Shown here one piece after another: positions 22,140-34,975 of a DNA stretch of 64,000 nt. The stretch is from contig CM043952.1 in NCBI GenBank assembly GCA_014529385.2, positions 64,878,370 to 64,942,369 of the forward strand. The letters are read 5' to 3'. Position 1 is the first letter of the stretch; the number at the start of each line of letters is the position of its first letter. The stretch comes from Adiantum capillus-veneris. Taxonomy: Eukaryota > Streptophyta > Polypodiopsida > Polypodiales > Pteridaceae. The notes beneath the pieces are model-generated. The model did not search any database. It worked only from the letters and a program-made list of their open reading frames with translations, and had not been told where the DNA came from. Position numbers and translations under genes: made by a program.

Positions 22140-24174
22140 ATAGTATATGATGATGGTTGAGTTTTTCTATTGCTGAAGAATACGAGACAATTTAGTGTAG
22201 CAAGTATAGCTTTTCCAATATTGCTATTTCTCCTTGAATCATTAAATTATCCTCCAATTGGATCGCATTGGTGGTGATTGCTTCCCAAGTGGTGATACCT
22301 CTAATGATTATGTCATTGTAGATATCCTTATGTCATAATCCCCTAATGAATCTATTAAGAAATCGATTATTATTGAAGCGCTCATTTGGATTACAACGAG
22401 AATTCAAATGCTTCAAGCGACTAATATAGTCGCTCACCGACTCTCCTTCCTCTCATTGGGCTTTCTGGAGCTAAGAGGCTACACCCCAAAGCACTCCCTC
22501 TCGTATGTATTCTTTCAAGAACAGTCTCCTAAGAGTAGGGTAAATCCTTTTTTCTTACACCCTTAGGGTTCTATACCAATCCCCTGCCTTCCCACTTAAG
22601 GTTAGGCTTAAAGCATTACTCTTATGCAGGTCATTTTATTCTCCTATATAATCGCATATTTGTTCAAACACTTCGATATGCTTTCTCACATCCCCGTCTC
22701 CACTAAATTTTTGTGTGAGCTTGGCTTTTTGTACTGCCTTACTTCTAGGCTCTCTATCAGGTGTGTTACGCATATTCTCAGCAATAGATCAACCAATAGC
22801 TTGAGAAAATGTTGCCAAGTCACCTAAGTGAGCAGGCACCGTGGGTGAAGGTGCTCCAGAGACTACATGTGGAGTAGGTATTGGCATTGGGCTTGGCATG
22901 TAGGAAGCCCTTGGGTTCCACGTTGGGTACGATGTTGTGCCATGTGGTGGCCCAAGGTTCATATGGGTGGCCCTAGGCATAGCAGACGTCGGATGTGACA
23001 TGCTAATGCTAGCTGGTATAGTCCCACGGAAATAAGAACTTGGGTGTTGTGGTTGTGGAGCATAGGTTGTTGAAACAATGGGAGGGGTAGGGACTACATG
23101 AGTACGAGGACCCATGGGTGTATACGATTGGTACACACTTGTAGGTACTGTTGCAGGCATTGAGCTACCATGTAGCGGTGCTTTACTAACAAATGAGGTC
23201 CATGGCATGTTTCTTGGCATGCCCATCATTAAGATAGGCATGGTAGCCGTGGTGTCATCAAGAGAAAGATGAGCTAGACTTAGAAAGGTAAAGCTATCAA
23301 TTGTGAGCTCAGATTTCACTGAGACACCTGGAGAAACAACATATGGAGGATCCATCGGACTTACCGAGGGAGTCTCCATTTGTGATGAGGTTGGTTGTTT
23401 AGCCTTCCCTGTATCGAAGAATCTCATGAAACCCGTTGAAGGCATGTTGATCCCCTTGTTCTGTCTCTCTAACTCAATGACCCTATGGATGACTTCACAA
23501 ACTCTTTGTTGTTTATCCTCCACACTAGTAGCACCCATTGTGGATTGTAGGACATCTAACCAACCCAGGTGATAGGTGTGACCTGTGTATAGGTCGGTTA
23601 GAGTTTCCGTTTGTAGTTTGTACTCCCAGTTCTCATTTAAGAACGCTCCATCTAGGATCGAGGTGCTAGGGGTGTCCTTTGAGGTAGATGCAATGTTGCT
23701 TTCTAGGGGTGGGCCCTTAGCGATTGCTAAGTCAGGAGCACTCGATTGCTCTCTTAGCAAGGATATTGACATAGGGGCTTTCACTTTTAACTCTCTTTGT
23801 TGCTCCGCTTTGCATAAGCTCTCGACTTCCTTTTCCCTAGCCGCAATGATATATCACTCAACCTCTTGTACTTCGGCAAGGCTTCTACCATCGGGTAATA
23901 TAACCTCGGAGGGGAATAGATCTGAAGAGTCAGGAGGTGTAGTGAATGAAGTATTCACGTGCACATTCTCTAAGGGCATAGGGTCTACGTTGGTCATGAA
24001 TGCAGAATTTACTTCCCCACCCCCCTCATTTACATCATTAGCTCCATGTTCGGAGTGAGTGGCTCTACTAAAGGTTTTCTTCAAACGGCTAAGCACGCTC
24101 GGCCCAGACTGTGGGCCCATGGCATGCATGTCTTGGCTTGAGCTATCGGGATTAGGCATTGGGAAACCCTCCAT
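22140..24174 (-). pseudogene. Ty3-type gag, minus strand
   Basis: Starts at 24174 (MEGFPMPNPDSSSQDMHAM). A TGA at 23854-23856 is followed in frame by IIAAREKEVESLCKAE. The central part (23784-22789) is rich in Pro, Ser, Thr and Met. The capsid-like region then reads KFSGDGDVRKHIEVFEQICD, SNALSLTLSGKAGDWYRTL, and near 22430 SVSDYISRLKHLNSRCNPNE followed by RFLNRFIRGL, as in plant retrotransposon gag proteins (PF03732 type). It fades by 22140. No protease or RT follows, so the element is cut just beyond gag, near the poly-G tract. Confidence 0.75.
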
Positions 24175-26303
24175 GACGTCGCAGTCAGAGGAAGAGTCAC
24201 TAGCCGCTATGTTCGGGTTTTGGTTTGTACTACCTTGAGTCCTCGCCGCGAGGGCCTGGAATCTAAGGTAGGTGGATATTGAGAACTCACGTTGAGGAGT
24301 GCAAACAACAATGAAAATGAATGCCTCTATAGCCTTACACCGATCACACCGTCGAAAAGAACAACAGTTGCACCGTCAAATTCACTTATGTTAAAACACT
24401 TGTAAATCTTGGAGAAGAACAGCTTAGCGGAAACCACACTTGGGATTAGAAGAATTAGAGAACATGAATGTATATATTGGCTCGCGTTGATGTCCGTAGA
24501 GCATCCATATGCTTGATTCCGATAAGGAATGAGCAAATTACAAGCATTTGAAGTTCGAGGGTTTTCAAAAAGCTCCAAAAAAGAGGTCTTTGGAAAGTGT
24601 CTGCAGGTGTGCAAATAAATGCAGCTTTTAAAGGGGTATTTTTTGGCTCTTATCCCAAGGTATTTTCTCTCCCCTCTTAGCCGACTCCATTTCCCCCTTT
24701 AGGCACCTTTTTATTCGTCCATTTTGAACCTTTTTTGGGTTAAAAATGGGCTATCGGCCACTTTTTGACCAAGGCAAGTGGGGGGGACAGTGTCCGGGGA
24801 CCAAAAAATGGGCAGGGTGCCTGTCCAGGCAGTGGAAACACAAATTGGGCACCCTCTCCTCTCCCCAAAGCCCACGCGCTCTCTCAAGCAAGGCCAAGAA
24901 GCTCCATTAACTCCTTTGATACACCCTTAGGGGGTGCCCAGTGCCCACTCCCCCCCTTATACCCTTCAATTTTCACATGCTCCCTCCCATGTGGGGTTAT
25001 TCCATTGCCACTTGGCATGATCTCCCCAACTTCCCCATGTCCAAACCTGAAATTTCTGTTTTGCCCCCAACTTGAGCCATTTTCTCGGAGGCATAGCGAG
25101 TGACCCCGACCACCAAATATAGCACCGTAAAACATGGCTTGGAGCTTATTACCCCGGCTAACTCTATAAATTTGTAAACATACCATTGCTAAAAAAATCC
25201 ATCAAGTCGGCCCACTTGCTATCTTCCCACGTGCATCCGCCACCACTTTTTAAGTGAAAAACCATCCACTTCGAGTGCGTGTAACTCATGATGTCGGAGT
25301 CCGATTTGTAAGCTATCAAGCACGGCTAGGAATGCTCATTAAAAACTATTTTTTGAAAACTCAACCAACAGCTTGATCAAAACCAAGCCTTTGTACATAA
25401 ATTCTACAAGAGCACTCCAAAAGCTCAAAGCATTATATACATCTATGTACTCGCGGCTAGTGAGCAAGCTTTTTAGCATGGATTAGCAACTTCATTTCCA
25501 CCCAAAAAATTCTTGATAGCATAAGTCAAAATTATCTTTAGTTGCTCCGTCTCTAGCACACGACCAGAGCGCAGATGCACGTGCCTTTGGCACCCCACAA
25601 GCGTCGGCAAATAACCTCGAAGGTTAACCGCTTACTTTTTTAGGCGTCTGTTTTCACTCGTTTTTTTTAATGTTTTTTAATATATTTTTATTTTTTTTTA
25701 ACGATAGGTTTTTTTATTAAAGTGTGTGATAGCTTGAAATGAACGTATCACTCAGAGGGTCGCGGTGTGCTTTACAACACAATGTTCGATCACCCGAAGC
25801 TCCGTTGGTCTTCAAAAAAGGTCGATTTTTAGCTACGTGTGAAGCTAAAATACATAACTTTAAAGGGTATCTAAGGCCTGAGCCTAAGCGTGAGCTTGGG
25901 CTTGGGTCTGTGCTTAGTCTGGGAGATATTCCCGATCCCGGTCCTACCTTTATTTATTTATTTATTTTTTTGGGATAAGGTCGCCGTGGCCTGCGCACGA
26001 GCACACACACACTCTTCCTACCTACTTACAGCTAATACACCTACTATTACACACTAACACACTTTATTAGCTCTAACAGATCTACTTCCTACTTACTGTA
26101 CCTTACATTACACAAAACTAACAACCTTATCACAGAGAAAACAAAAAACGGTACCTTTCAAAACTTCATTAACAAAGAAATACACAGTAGAAAAAACAAA
26201 ATCCTTCTTCTCAACACACACACCTTCCCTCCCTACCTTTCCTACAATTGAAATTGCACCACAAAAGAAGCACAGAGTGCCATTCAAGCTTAGTGTATGG
26301 CAT
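24175..26303 (-). other. Leader or LTR-like sequence upstream of the gag
   Basis: About 2.1 kb between the Tat-type primer site and the gag start. It includes GC-richer stretches (24760-25100) and short TTTA repeats near 25950. It could be a long leader, as in some Tat elements, or contain the LTR of a different element. No second LTR copy is seen in the window to decide. Confidence 0.4.
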
Positions 26304-26321
26304 TCCCCGGCAACGGCACCA
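26304..26321 (-). other. Primer binding site (tRNA-Asp type, Tat/Athila-like)
   Basis: Minus strand TGGTGCCGTTGCCGGGGA directly after the LTR. It is one base from the TGGCGCCGTTGCCGGGGA site I associate with Athila and Tat/Ogre elements. Confidence 0.75.
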
Positions 26322-26325
26322 AAAA

Positions 26326-26948
<623 letters not shown>

Positions 26949-27505
26949 AGAAGATCTCAAGATCAAGGTCTTTGGACATAAATAAGAATTACCTTCATTG
27001 TTATGGATTTCTTCAAGCACACTATGGCATCTGAGATGATCTTAGGATGTCCTTTCATGAGGAAAGCAAAAATGGTGCATGACTGGTCCAAAAACCATGT
27101 CTACTTGTAGTTCCAAGATTCTTCATTTGAGTGGATCTTGTAACTAGTCGAGCACATCCTCTAGGAAATAGGTTTATAATTGATCATAGATCTAACACCA
27201 CAGTTCACTCGGCCCCATTACAGTATTGTTACACATGTAAAGCGGACACTGATGTTGGGGAATATTATCCTTATATGGATGTTCTACCTGGGATGACTGA
27301 GTCTAACAATGTGGGTTGGGTCCACTTAGCAGCAACCATAGACACTTGGAGAAACAGGGGCATGACTTGGGTAACACCTGACGGGGATGAAATGCCACCA
27401 ATCATACCCTTAAATATGCTAGAAGCAATGCATAAAGCTTCTGATGACCTACAAGATGAAGGTTTGATTGGCATTGGAGCTAGGAGCATCTGGGTAACAC
27501 TATAG
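26949..27505 (+). pseudogene. Ty3 protease-region fragment
   Basis: Plus-strand reading ITFIVMDFFKHTMASEMILG then CPFMRKAKMVHDWSKNHVYL matches the C-terminal half of a Ty3 protease, where the LGxPxxR motif precedes a Lys/His-Asp-Trp block. After a stop it continues in another frame to an open stretch (27131-27505) with TWVTPDGDEMPPIIPLNM, which I do not recognise. The N-terminal protease half and gag are missing. It directly abuts LTR A, which points the other way. Confidence 0.5.
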
Positions 27506-29703
27506 CCCACACAATTTGGGGTCAGAATCATCAATTGAAATTGACTATGAGGATGAAGAATTTGAGTTAAATCTTAGTGAAAATGTGGAGACAAACCATT
27601 CAGGGCCCAGTGGTAGCCTAGATGACAATCTATCCAAGAGAGCAGAAGACAAGTAGCAATTCATCTAGTGACACTTCACTAGATGATCGATCGTAATCAA
27701 AAATTAGACAAGAAGAGTAAGAGATATAAGAGGTGACGATATCAAGCAATGCAAGCTAGAATAAATGAAAAGAAATCTACCGCTGTCAAGAAATTTGCGG
27801 TCTTGCCAAGAAAGCACCGGGCTTATGGCTGTGAGAGTTTGTGAGAGAACTGGACAAAAACTATATGAAGGAGTTAAACCATAGATGCCATGAAGACTAG
27901 GGTTTGGAAAGAAGTACAATCAAAGAAGCCCACCCATTCTCTCTTGCACTCACACGCACAAAGAAAGAACACAAAAGAAAATGTCAAAATAACACAAAGA
28001 TGAAAACATCAAGGCTATGGTCATATCGTATCATGGGTAATATGAAAGGGTTAACAGATGAGTTAATGGCATTCAATCTTGGCTGGCCAAATAGGCTACG
28101 AATTGTTCTTTGGAATTGTAGTTTTGTGCTTACCATAATATATATATTTTGTCTAGTGATTGGGATTAATTGTGTGTACAAATCCTCTTGGTTCATAGCA
28201 AGATAACTACGCTTACGTCAAAAGAAAATTTATAGTCTATGAGAGGTAGTATGATGGGATCCGGTGATAGAAGTATTTCATTGAGCCTTTCTGGGCCAAA
28301 GAGAAACACTATACGTTGTTGAAAGTGTATTTTATGGCTAATCCATACGTTAATTCTAATAGATCGTACAGAGTGAAAGCGATAGAAATTATCATCATGT
28401 GGGTTATTCATCTAGGATAGTATGTGAGAAACGTAGATATGAGAGAAGAGAAGACATGAGAAGTTTCCCTCCCAAGCCCTATTCTTGCCCGTAGGCAATA
28501 AGGATACTGCGGGGAGAGATGTACCTGTAGCAAGGAGAACCTAAAATTTGTAGAGAGGATGAATTACTAAGAGTGAAAGAGATAGATTTGGTTAAAGAGA
28601 TGAGATTAGATATATATATATATATATGTTGGATTAGAGATGAAAAAGAAAACAACAAGAAATCAAGAAAACATCAATGTAGAACACATCTTACTTGACA
28701 AACCCTTCGACACCATTATTGATGGAGAGAGAAGAAGAGTGGAGAATTCCACTTCGATTGATACACCAAGTGTAAGACCTTCTTTGATTAGAGTTGATCT
28801 TCCAAGGTTAGCTTGTTGCAAGAATGGCTAGTCTTCTTCTAGGAAAAAGTGTAGGCTTGGGCTTATGTTAATGGCTAAGTACAATTAGGCGTTACTACTC
28901 ACTCCCTCATGAATTCCTCTCACCAATGGCTTAAATGCTTGAGTTCCTTTCAAGGAAGAAGAGGTCCCCTTTTATAGGTGAAGGGAACCCCCAAGGGTTT
29001 ACACAAGAAGAGAGGAGCCAGTGTGAACAAAAATTGGAAAAGTTGGAAATGAGCTGTCTCTGCATGATATGGGCAAACTGGGGTCCAGTATTTTGATCAT
29101 ATCTCCTCAATCGTGGCTCTAAATAAAAAAGTAAAAATATGGGCAGAAACTTCAGCTCATTAGCTACGATTTTCATTTTAAAATCATTTTCCAATTCGGA
29201 TTGGAACCTTGTGTAAAAAATTCATCAAAATAGGGTCCATTTATGGCAGCAAAAGTCTTCATGTGGTCTCCTTAGCCTAGACTTTCATTTAATTCCAAAG
29301 GATACATCATGCCATATGAAAGCATGACATTGCTCCTTGACAAAGTTTTGTAATCATGCTTGCAATAATGCATTAAAATAAGTGTATCTTTGAAATCATG
29401 CCACCTAGTGTCCCACTAGGATTTGATTCTCTCCTAGTAGCTATTTAAAAAGAAATATAAGAAAAATATGAAAAATACATAGAATATATATATATATTGT
29501 GGTTTACCCTAAATATAGGATCTAGCTAGGGTGTGAGATGATAATGAAATAGTAGAAATAAAGAATCAATGCTTTTTGCCCCAAGTTAAAGAGGCGGAGC
29601 TATTGATGCTTTTCCCATAGTATTTTCTGATGGTAAAGTAAGGATAGGTTACCTTTGAGAAAAATAATAGGATGAGATAGAAGGTTTATTATTATACTTA
29701 AAT
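27506..29703. other. No gene recognised; possible insertion between TA repeats
   Basis: AT-rich DNA with (TA)n tracts at about 28613-28627 and 29486-29499. No intact ORF. Sequence between the two TA tracts could be an insertion into a TA microsatellite, but no terminal repeats are seen. Confidence 0.4.
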
Positions 29704-30234
29704 ATGCATATGTACACTATAGGAAATATAATTATGTATCTAAAAAAATACAAGATAGATCTTGTAGTATGCGTTCCCACTATGTACGTGTCACAACACG
29801 ACACCGCAGAATGGCTTAATTATATAGGGGCATGTGATGCTCATCGGAAGTTAGTAGATAACTTAGGTGAATACCTTCAAAGGGTTATGTGGTGTAGTCC
29901 ACAACCCATTGACATTTCACAACTAGAGGCTACAGAGAATCCAAAGTTGAGCCGTACCATAAGGAGACGACAAAATCAAGAGTTAGCTCAACAACAAAAG
30001 GAATCGGAAGTGAAATCACAGTCCACAGAACAACATGACCCCACAGACTTACACCCTGCACCTGAACATTTCAAATCCTACACCACAGAGGAACATAAGG
30101 TTGTGTATACAAAGGCTCAAAGAAAACCTATCGATGGAAGCAATGGAGTCTATGACGGTCGAGTGATAGTTAAGGAAATAGAGTTAGCAGACCCAAGAGA
30201 AGAATCCAAACGTGTTTTCATTGTCAAGATCTGA
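29704..30234 (+). pseudogene. Tat/Athila-like pol linker upstream of RT
   Basis: Open 176-residue stretch with no stop. It has a Gln/Glu/Lys-rich segment (RRRQNQELAQQQKESEVK) and ends RVIVKEIELADPREESKRVF. It precedes the RT in the same element, where a protease-to-RT linker is expected. No fold is recognised. Confidence 0.5.
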
Positions 30235-31197
30235 CAGAGACTGAGGAGTCTGTACTGAGGGATATATTTGCTTGGACATATCATGATATGAAAGGTGTCC
30301 CACCTTCCGTGGTGCAACACACAATCCCCATGAATAGCATGGCTAAACCCATTCAACAACGACCCTACCGAATGAATCCTAAATAAGCAAAGATCGTTCA
30401 AGAAGAGATTGAAAATCTTGTGAAATACGGATTCATATACTCTATTGAGCACTCAGAATGGGTGTCTCCAATAGTGATTGTGCCAAAAAAGAATGGGAAA
30501 CTCATGGTGTCCGTGGATCTCAAGAAGCTCAATGCCGCCACTAGGAGGGACCATTACCCCTTGTCATACTCAGAACATGTGCTTGAAAAAGTTGCACAGG
30601 GAAGGAAGCTTATAGATTTTTAGATGGGTACTTTGGCTACAATCAAATCACAATTGCGCTAGAGGACCAAGCTAAAACAACCTTTATAACCAAATTTGGA
30701 GTGTTCGCATTTCATGTTATGGATTTTGGCTTAACCAATGCCCCGGCTACCTTTCAAAGATTAATAAACACTGATTTTTGAGGGAGTTTTGTGAAGCTTT
30801 CTTAGATTACCTTTGTCTTTATTCCTCTTGGAAATAACATCTATCATGCTTACAAAAAACATTTGAGAAGTGCAGATTGTATCTCATCTCCTTAAACCCT
30901 TTCAAATGACAATTTTGGGTAAAACATGGAGTCATTTTAGGGCATATAGTGTCCAAAAATGGGATTTCCACATATGAGAGCAAAATTAAAGCCATTGTTG
31001 AATTGCCACGACCTACAAAGTATAAAGGAGTTTAAAGGTTCATGGGCCATGTTGATTATTACCGACAGTTTATTTTAAACTTTGCTGAGATGGCTTGTCC
31101 TTTGTACAAGCTTCTTATTGAGTTCCACTGGACCGCAGAGTGTGACCATGCCTATGAGTTATTGAAAAAGACCTTGACTAGCGCTCCTATTCTATGA
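30235..31197 (+). pseudogene. Ty3 reverse transcriptase (Tat/Athila-like)
   Basis: Readable RT blocks: VQEEIENLVKYGFIYSIEHS, WVSPIVIVPKKNGKLMVSVD, then in another frame FLDGYFGYNQITIALEDQAK, TTFITKFGVFAFHVMDFGLT and NAPATFQRLI, followed by weak traces of the thumb (HVDYYRQFILNFAEMACPLY-like). The catalytic YVDD region falls in a degenerate stretch around 30780-30850. Many stops. Confidence 0.8.
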
Positions 31198-31647
31198 GTG
31201 ACCGACTGGTATGTAATTTTCCATGTGCATATCGATGCATCAAACTTTGTTATTGGGTGTGTTCTAGCTCAACCAGGAGAACATAAATTGGACTACCCCA
31301 TTATCTTTGCAAGTCGTCAATTGAATGATGCCGAGAGAAACTACACCACAACAGAGCGAGAAGGTTTAGCTATGATTTATGCAGTAAAGAAATCCCGCTA
31401 CTACCTTCTTGCCAACAAGTTTTTTTTTAATGTGGATCATCAAGCCTTGTTGTATCTAGTAAATAAACCTTATTCCACGCGAAGAATTACACGATGGTTG
31501 TTAATTATCCTTGAGTTTGATTTTACCGTTGTAGTGAGACCTGGTAAAAAACATGTCATGGCAGATCATTTGTCTTGCATACCCAATGGTGAAGCCCCTA
31601 TAGGAGTCAATGATGAATTGCCTGATACTTCTCTATTCCTAGTCTGA
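31198..31647 (+). pseudogene. Ty3 RNase H
   Basis: A 149-residue open frame. FHVHIDASNFVIGCVLAQPG, then FASRQLNDAERNYTTTEREG, LAMIYAVKKSRYYLLANKFF and RPGKKHVMADHLSCIPNGE cover the Ty3 RNase H domain and its end. It is the best preserved domain of the element, with the Asp, Glu and second Asp positions present. Confidence 0.85.
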
Positions 31648-33012
31648 GACCATACATGAATGGAGTGAGAAGATTGTGAGCTTTCTCATTAATGGTTTTC
31701 CACCCAAAGAGCTTCGTAAGGACATATCTCAAAAACTGTTAAAAGAATGGGAACCTTATTTTCTCACTGCAGGATTCTCTACAGGCTAGGGAAGGATGAT
31801 ATTTTAGATGTTGTGCCCATGAGGATGAGTATTTATACATACTGCAAGAAGCCCACATGGGTATAGCCGGAGGACATTTCTCAGGGGAACTAACAACTAG
31901 AAAGGTGTTGCAATCAGGCTATTGGTAGCCTACCTTATTCAAGGATGTATCACTTTTTGCAACAGGATGTGATGAATGCCAACGTTACAAGATCACACAA
32001 CGAAAGAATAAGATTTCCTTACATCCTGTTAAAGTGACTCAACCATTTGAAAATTGGGGTTTGGACTTTGTAGGCCCAACTAGTCCGGCAACTCCTAGCA
32101 CTCAATCTCGATATATCATCGTTGCCACTGACTATGTAACAAAGTGGGCGAAAGCCAGGGTGACACGTAAGGTTGATGCGAGGTCAACTTCCAAGTTTCT
32201 CTTTGAGAACATTATTACAAGATTTGGTTGTCTATTTGAGATTGTGAGTGACAATGGTACTCATTTTATATATGGAGTGATAAAAGAACTCACTACCAAC
32301 TTCATGATAGCTCACCAAGTCCACGCCTTATTATCCACAAGAAAATGGCCAAGCTGAGAGCACCAACAAGACCTTAATCTCTATCTTGACCAAAACGGTG
32401 GAATCTCATCGCACAGATTGGGATTTAAAGCTGACTTTAGCTTTATGGGCTTATTGTACTGCATACAAAATTGCTATTAATTGCACACCGTTTAAGATGG
32501 TGTATGGCCAAGAAGCGGTTATGCCATGGGAGTTTGTCATTCCTAGTCTGCGAGTAGTTTCTCAAGAAGGTTGGGATGGTAACCCCTTAGTTGAGCGATT
32601 ATATATCCTTGAAAGTCTACATAAGGAGAGGCAATTAGCTGTGCAACATGCACTTGTGGAGAAAGATAGAAGGAAGAAATGGTTTGATTGTCATCTAAAG
32701 AACAAACATATCAATGTTGGTGATAAATTCCTTATGTATGGAGTACGTAACAAAAAGAAAAAGTTGAAATATGCGAGAAAACGACCATATAGAGTATGTG
32801 AAATCACCCCACAAGGAACCATTCATTTAGAGACTCTAGATGGAGTTGAAACCATTGGATTCGTCAATGGGATTAAATTCAAAAGGTACTATGATCCTCT
32901 AAGCCAGGAAGAGCTACGTGCCATCCATCAAAAAAAGGCAGCCAAGGCACAAACAAAATTGAAGAAGATACAAGCTCAAGCTAAGGCTAAAGAGCAACAA
33001 CAACGCATATGA
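31648..33012 (+). pseudogene. Ty3 integrase
   Basis: Zinc-binding part around 31840-32000 (AHMGIAGGHFSG-like and CDECQRYK, in shifted frames), then the core: FENWGLDFVGPTSPATPS, YIIVATDYVTKWAKARVT and EIVSDNGTHFIYGVIKE. A frame change near 32345 precedes TVESHRTDWDLKLTLALWAY and FKMVYGQEAVMPWEFVIPSL. The C-terminal part ends in a Lys/Gln-rich tail (KKIQAQAKAKEQQQ) at 33012. No chromodomain is seen, as expected for Tat/Athila types. Confidence 0.85.
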
Positions 33013-33075
33013 TGCCAATGAGAGGCCAACCTTGGAGTTACACATGCATTCCACGTTGAAACAGAGGATGATTGG

Positions 33076-34117
33076 TTGTACACTGACATGCCTCTACAAT
33101 ACCCTATTGAGCTAAATAGCGCCTATGGAAAAGTGCTATATAATGCCTTATTGGACACGGGTGCTAAATATAATCTCTTGTCATATGGAGTTTGGTGTCA
33201 ATTAGGGAAGCCACCTCTATCTGAGAGTATTATCCAACTCAAGGGTGTCAACAAGATTTTTGGTATCTAGAACACTTCTATCACTTATAACAATGGGGTT
33301 GTAGCTCAAGACTTTTTTGGCATGCCTGATGGAACTATGGAGAGGGCAACATAAACCTTGGATGCATGTGGATGTTGGAAACCAAATGCACTATTGATTG
33401 GGTACTGGTATTTTCATGACACGACCACCGACTCTTACCCCTATCCTTGAAGCAAAGTCACCTACGTTGCAAACTCTAGCAAAGTTGCAGGATAGCCAAG
33501 ATTCAAAAGTGGTTAACTCGTCCTTGTTAGCTGCCCATGAACCTAGCACTTCAATCCTTGTAGTTGTAGCAAGCAGTAATATTGCAAGTACTCAACCTAC
33601 ATGACCTAAGAGTATATACCAATGGGTCCCCAAGGCCTTTCTTCAAGATACCTCAACCCTTCCATCCATTTCAAGAAAAACTTCTCATGGAAAACCAAGA
33701 GCGCATTCTAGGAGAGTCAAGACCAAATCACGATGGATTCCAAAACGACTATTAGAATCCCAAGGCTACTATGATGGAAATGATCAAATTTGGGTACCTA
33801 AACATAAAATGTGTCTTTCCCTATCACCTACAAAACCATGTGAGCCAATCAGTGTAACTCCAGGGCCAATGGTAGACCGTGGAAAGGGGAAGATCACAAA
33901 ATGCTACACACCTATTCTACAGCTAGTTTGGGTTCCAAGGCAAAACCAAATTATTCCACCTAGCTCAGGAAGGGGGGAATCCCATGAAGCTTCTAACTCC
34001 TCATGTAATGCAAAAGCTTCTCCACAGCCTCCACCTACAATAGTAGACCTCCATGAAGCTACAAAACCCACACCTCCCAGTGTTCAAGAATCACGTGATG
34101 AACCACTTCAAGTTTGA
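33076..34117 (+). pseudogene. Extra ORF after integrase: aspartic-protease-like domain and WVPK repeats
   Basis: The first part (33076-33270) reads LYNALLDTGAKYNLLSYGVW then CQLGKPPLSESIIQLKGVNK, which looks like the N-terminal half of a retropepsin with its catalytic Asp-Thr-Gly-Ala. After stops, Ser/Thr/Pro-rich sequence carries a recurring motif: YQWVPKAFLQ, SRWIPKRLLE, QIWVPKHKMC and LVWVPRQNQI. A retropepsin normally lies before RT; here the DTGA domain is after integrase. The product and role are unknown. It could be a domain kept in this element lineage or a piece of another element joined here. Confidence 0.45.
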
Positions 34118-34577
34118 TCCTAGGAGAGTACCTTACCACCCTTGCAACTCGATGAGGCACCTAAGGTAATAGAAAACTACTGGCAAAAATCCTCACCTAT
34201 TACCAAATGGAACAATTGGTTTCAAAGGGTGACGAGCACATTTCAAACAGTGTGACCTACCCAAGGAAGGGGGGATCCCTCACTCCCGTCAATATTTTGG
34301 ATCCCAATCCTCTTAAATTTTATTTCTTGATAACTAAAATCTACAATTGAGGAACTGTATATACATAGCCTTATACTAGTTCTAGCAAACAAACAAAAAA
34401 AGATAACAAATAGTGAAAGAGCAAGAGAGACTAGCAATGAGAGATCACCCTATCAGATCATACACATAAGTCCAAATTCACCATGTCACATCAAGCAGCA
34501 CACAAAAACAACTCTTATGTTTTAAAGACCTAACCAAATCTATTTGTATTCTCAGAGAGGGCTAGTTCGCCACAGAC

Positions 34578-34975
34578 ATGCGCTTCTATTTTTATGGAAG
34601 GTACCCTTTTTATTTTTCTCAAGTGTTTCACATCTGCTACCCTTTACTTTCTTGCGAATGGGATTTGGTAGAAAGACTTGCACGTGAAAGAAATTTTGAG
34701 GAGTTAGAATGGCTGATATGTCTATGGATAACTAGTGATCCCTACCCAGTGGTGAATGTTTCTCCAGTGGCACATGCTTTTTGCACAAGATGAGTATCCA
34801 TGGCATAGCGAGGTTCTTAATTAACATGCTTGTGCAAGAGGATGATGAAGAAGAAATAATAGAGACCGAGGAAGACTATGGCCTCACGGAAAATGATTTT
34901 GTTTATCTAGATGATGAGGATAGAGGCCTAGCCTTATGGATGCCACCCGGTTTATATAATATCCTCTTTCCTTGA
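34578..34975 (+). pseudogene. Two short unrecognised ORFs in the 3' region
   Basis: 34578-34793 reads MRFYFYGRYPFYFSQVFHI and onward to ERNFEELEWLICLW. 34781-34975 is acidic (EDDEEEIIETEEDYGLTEND). They overlap in different frames and probably come from one broken reading frame of the element's 3' region. No homology recognised. Confidence 0.35.
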
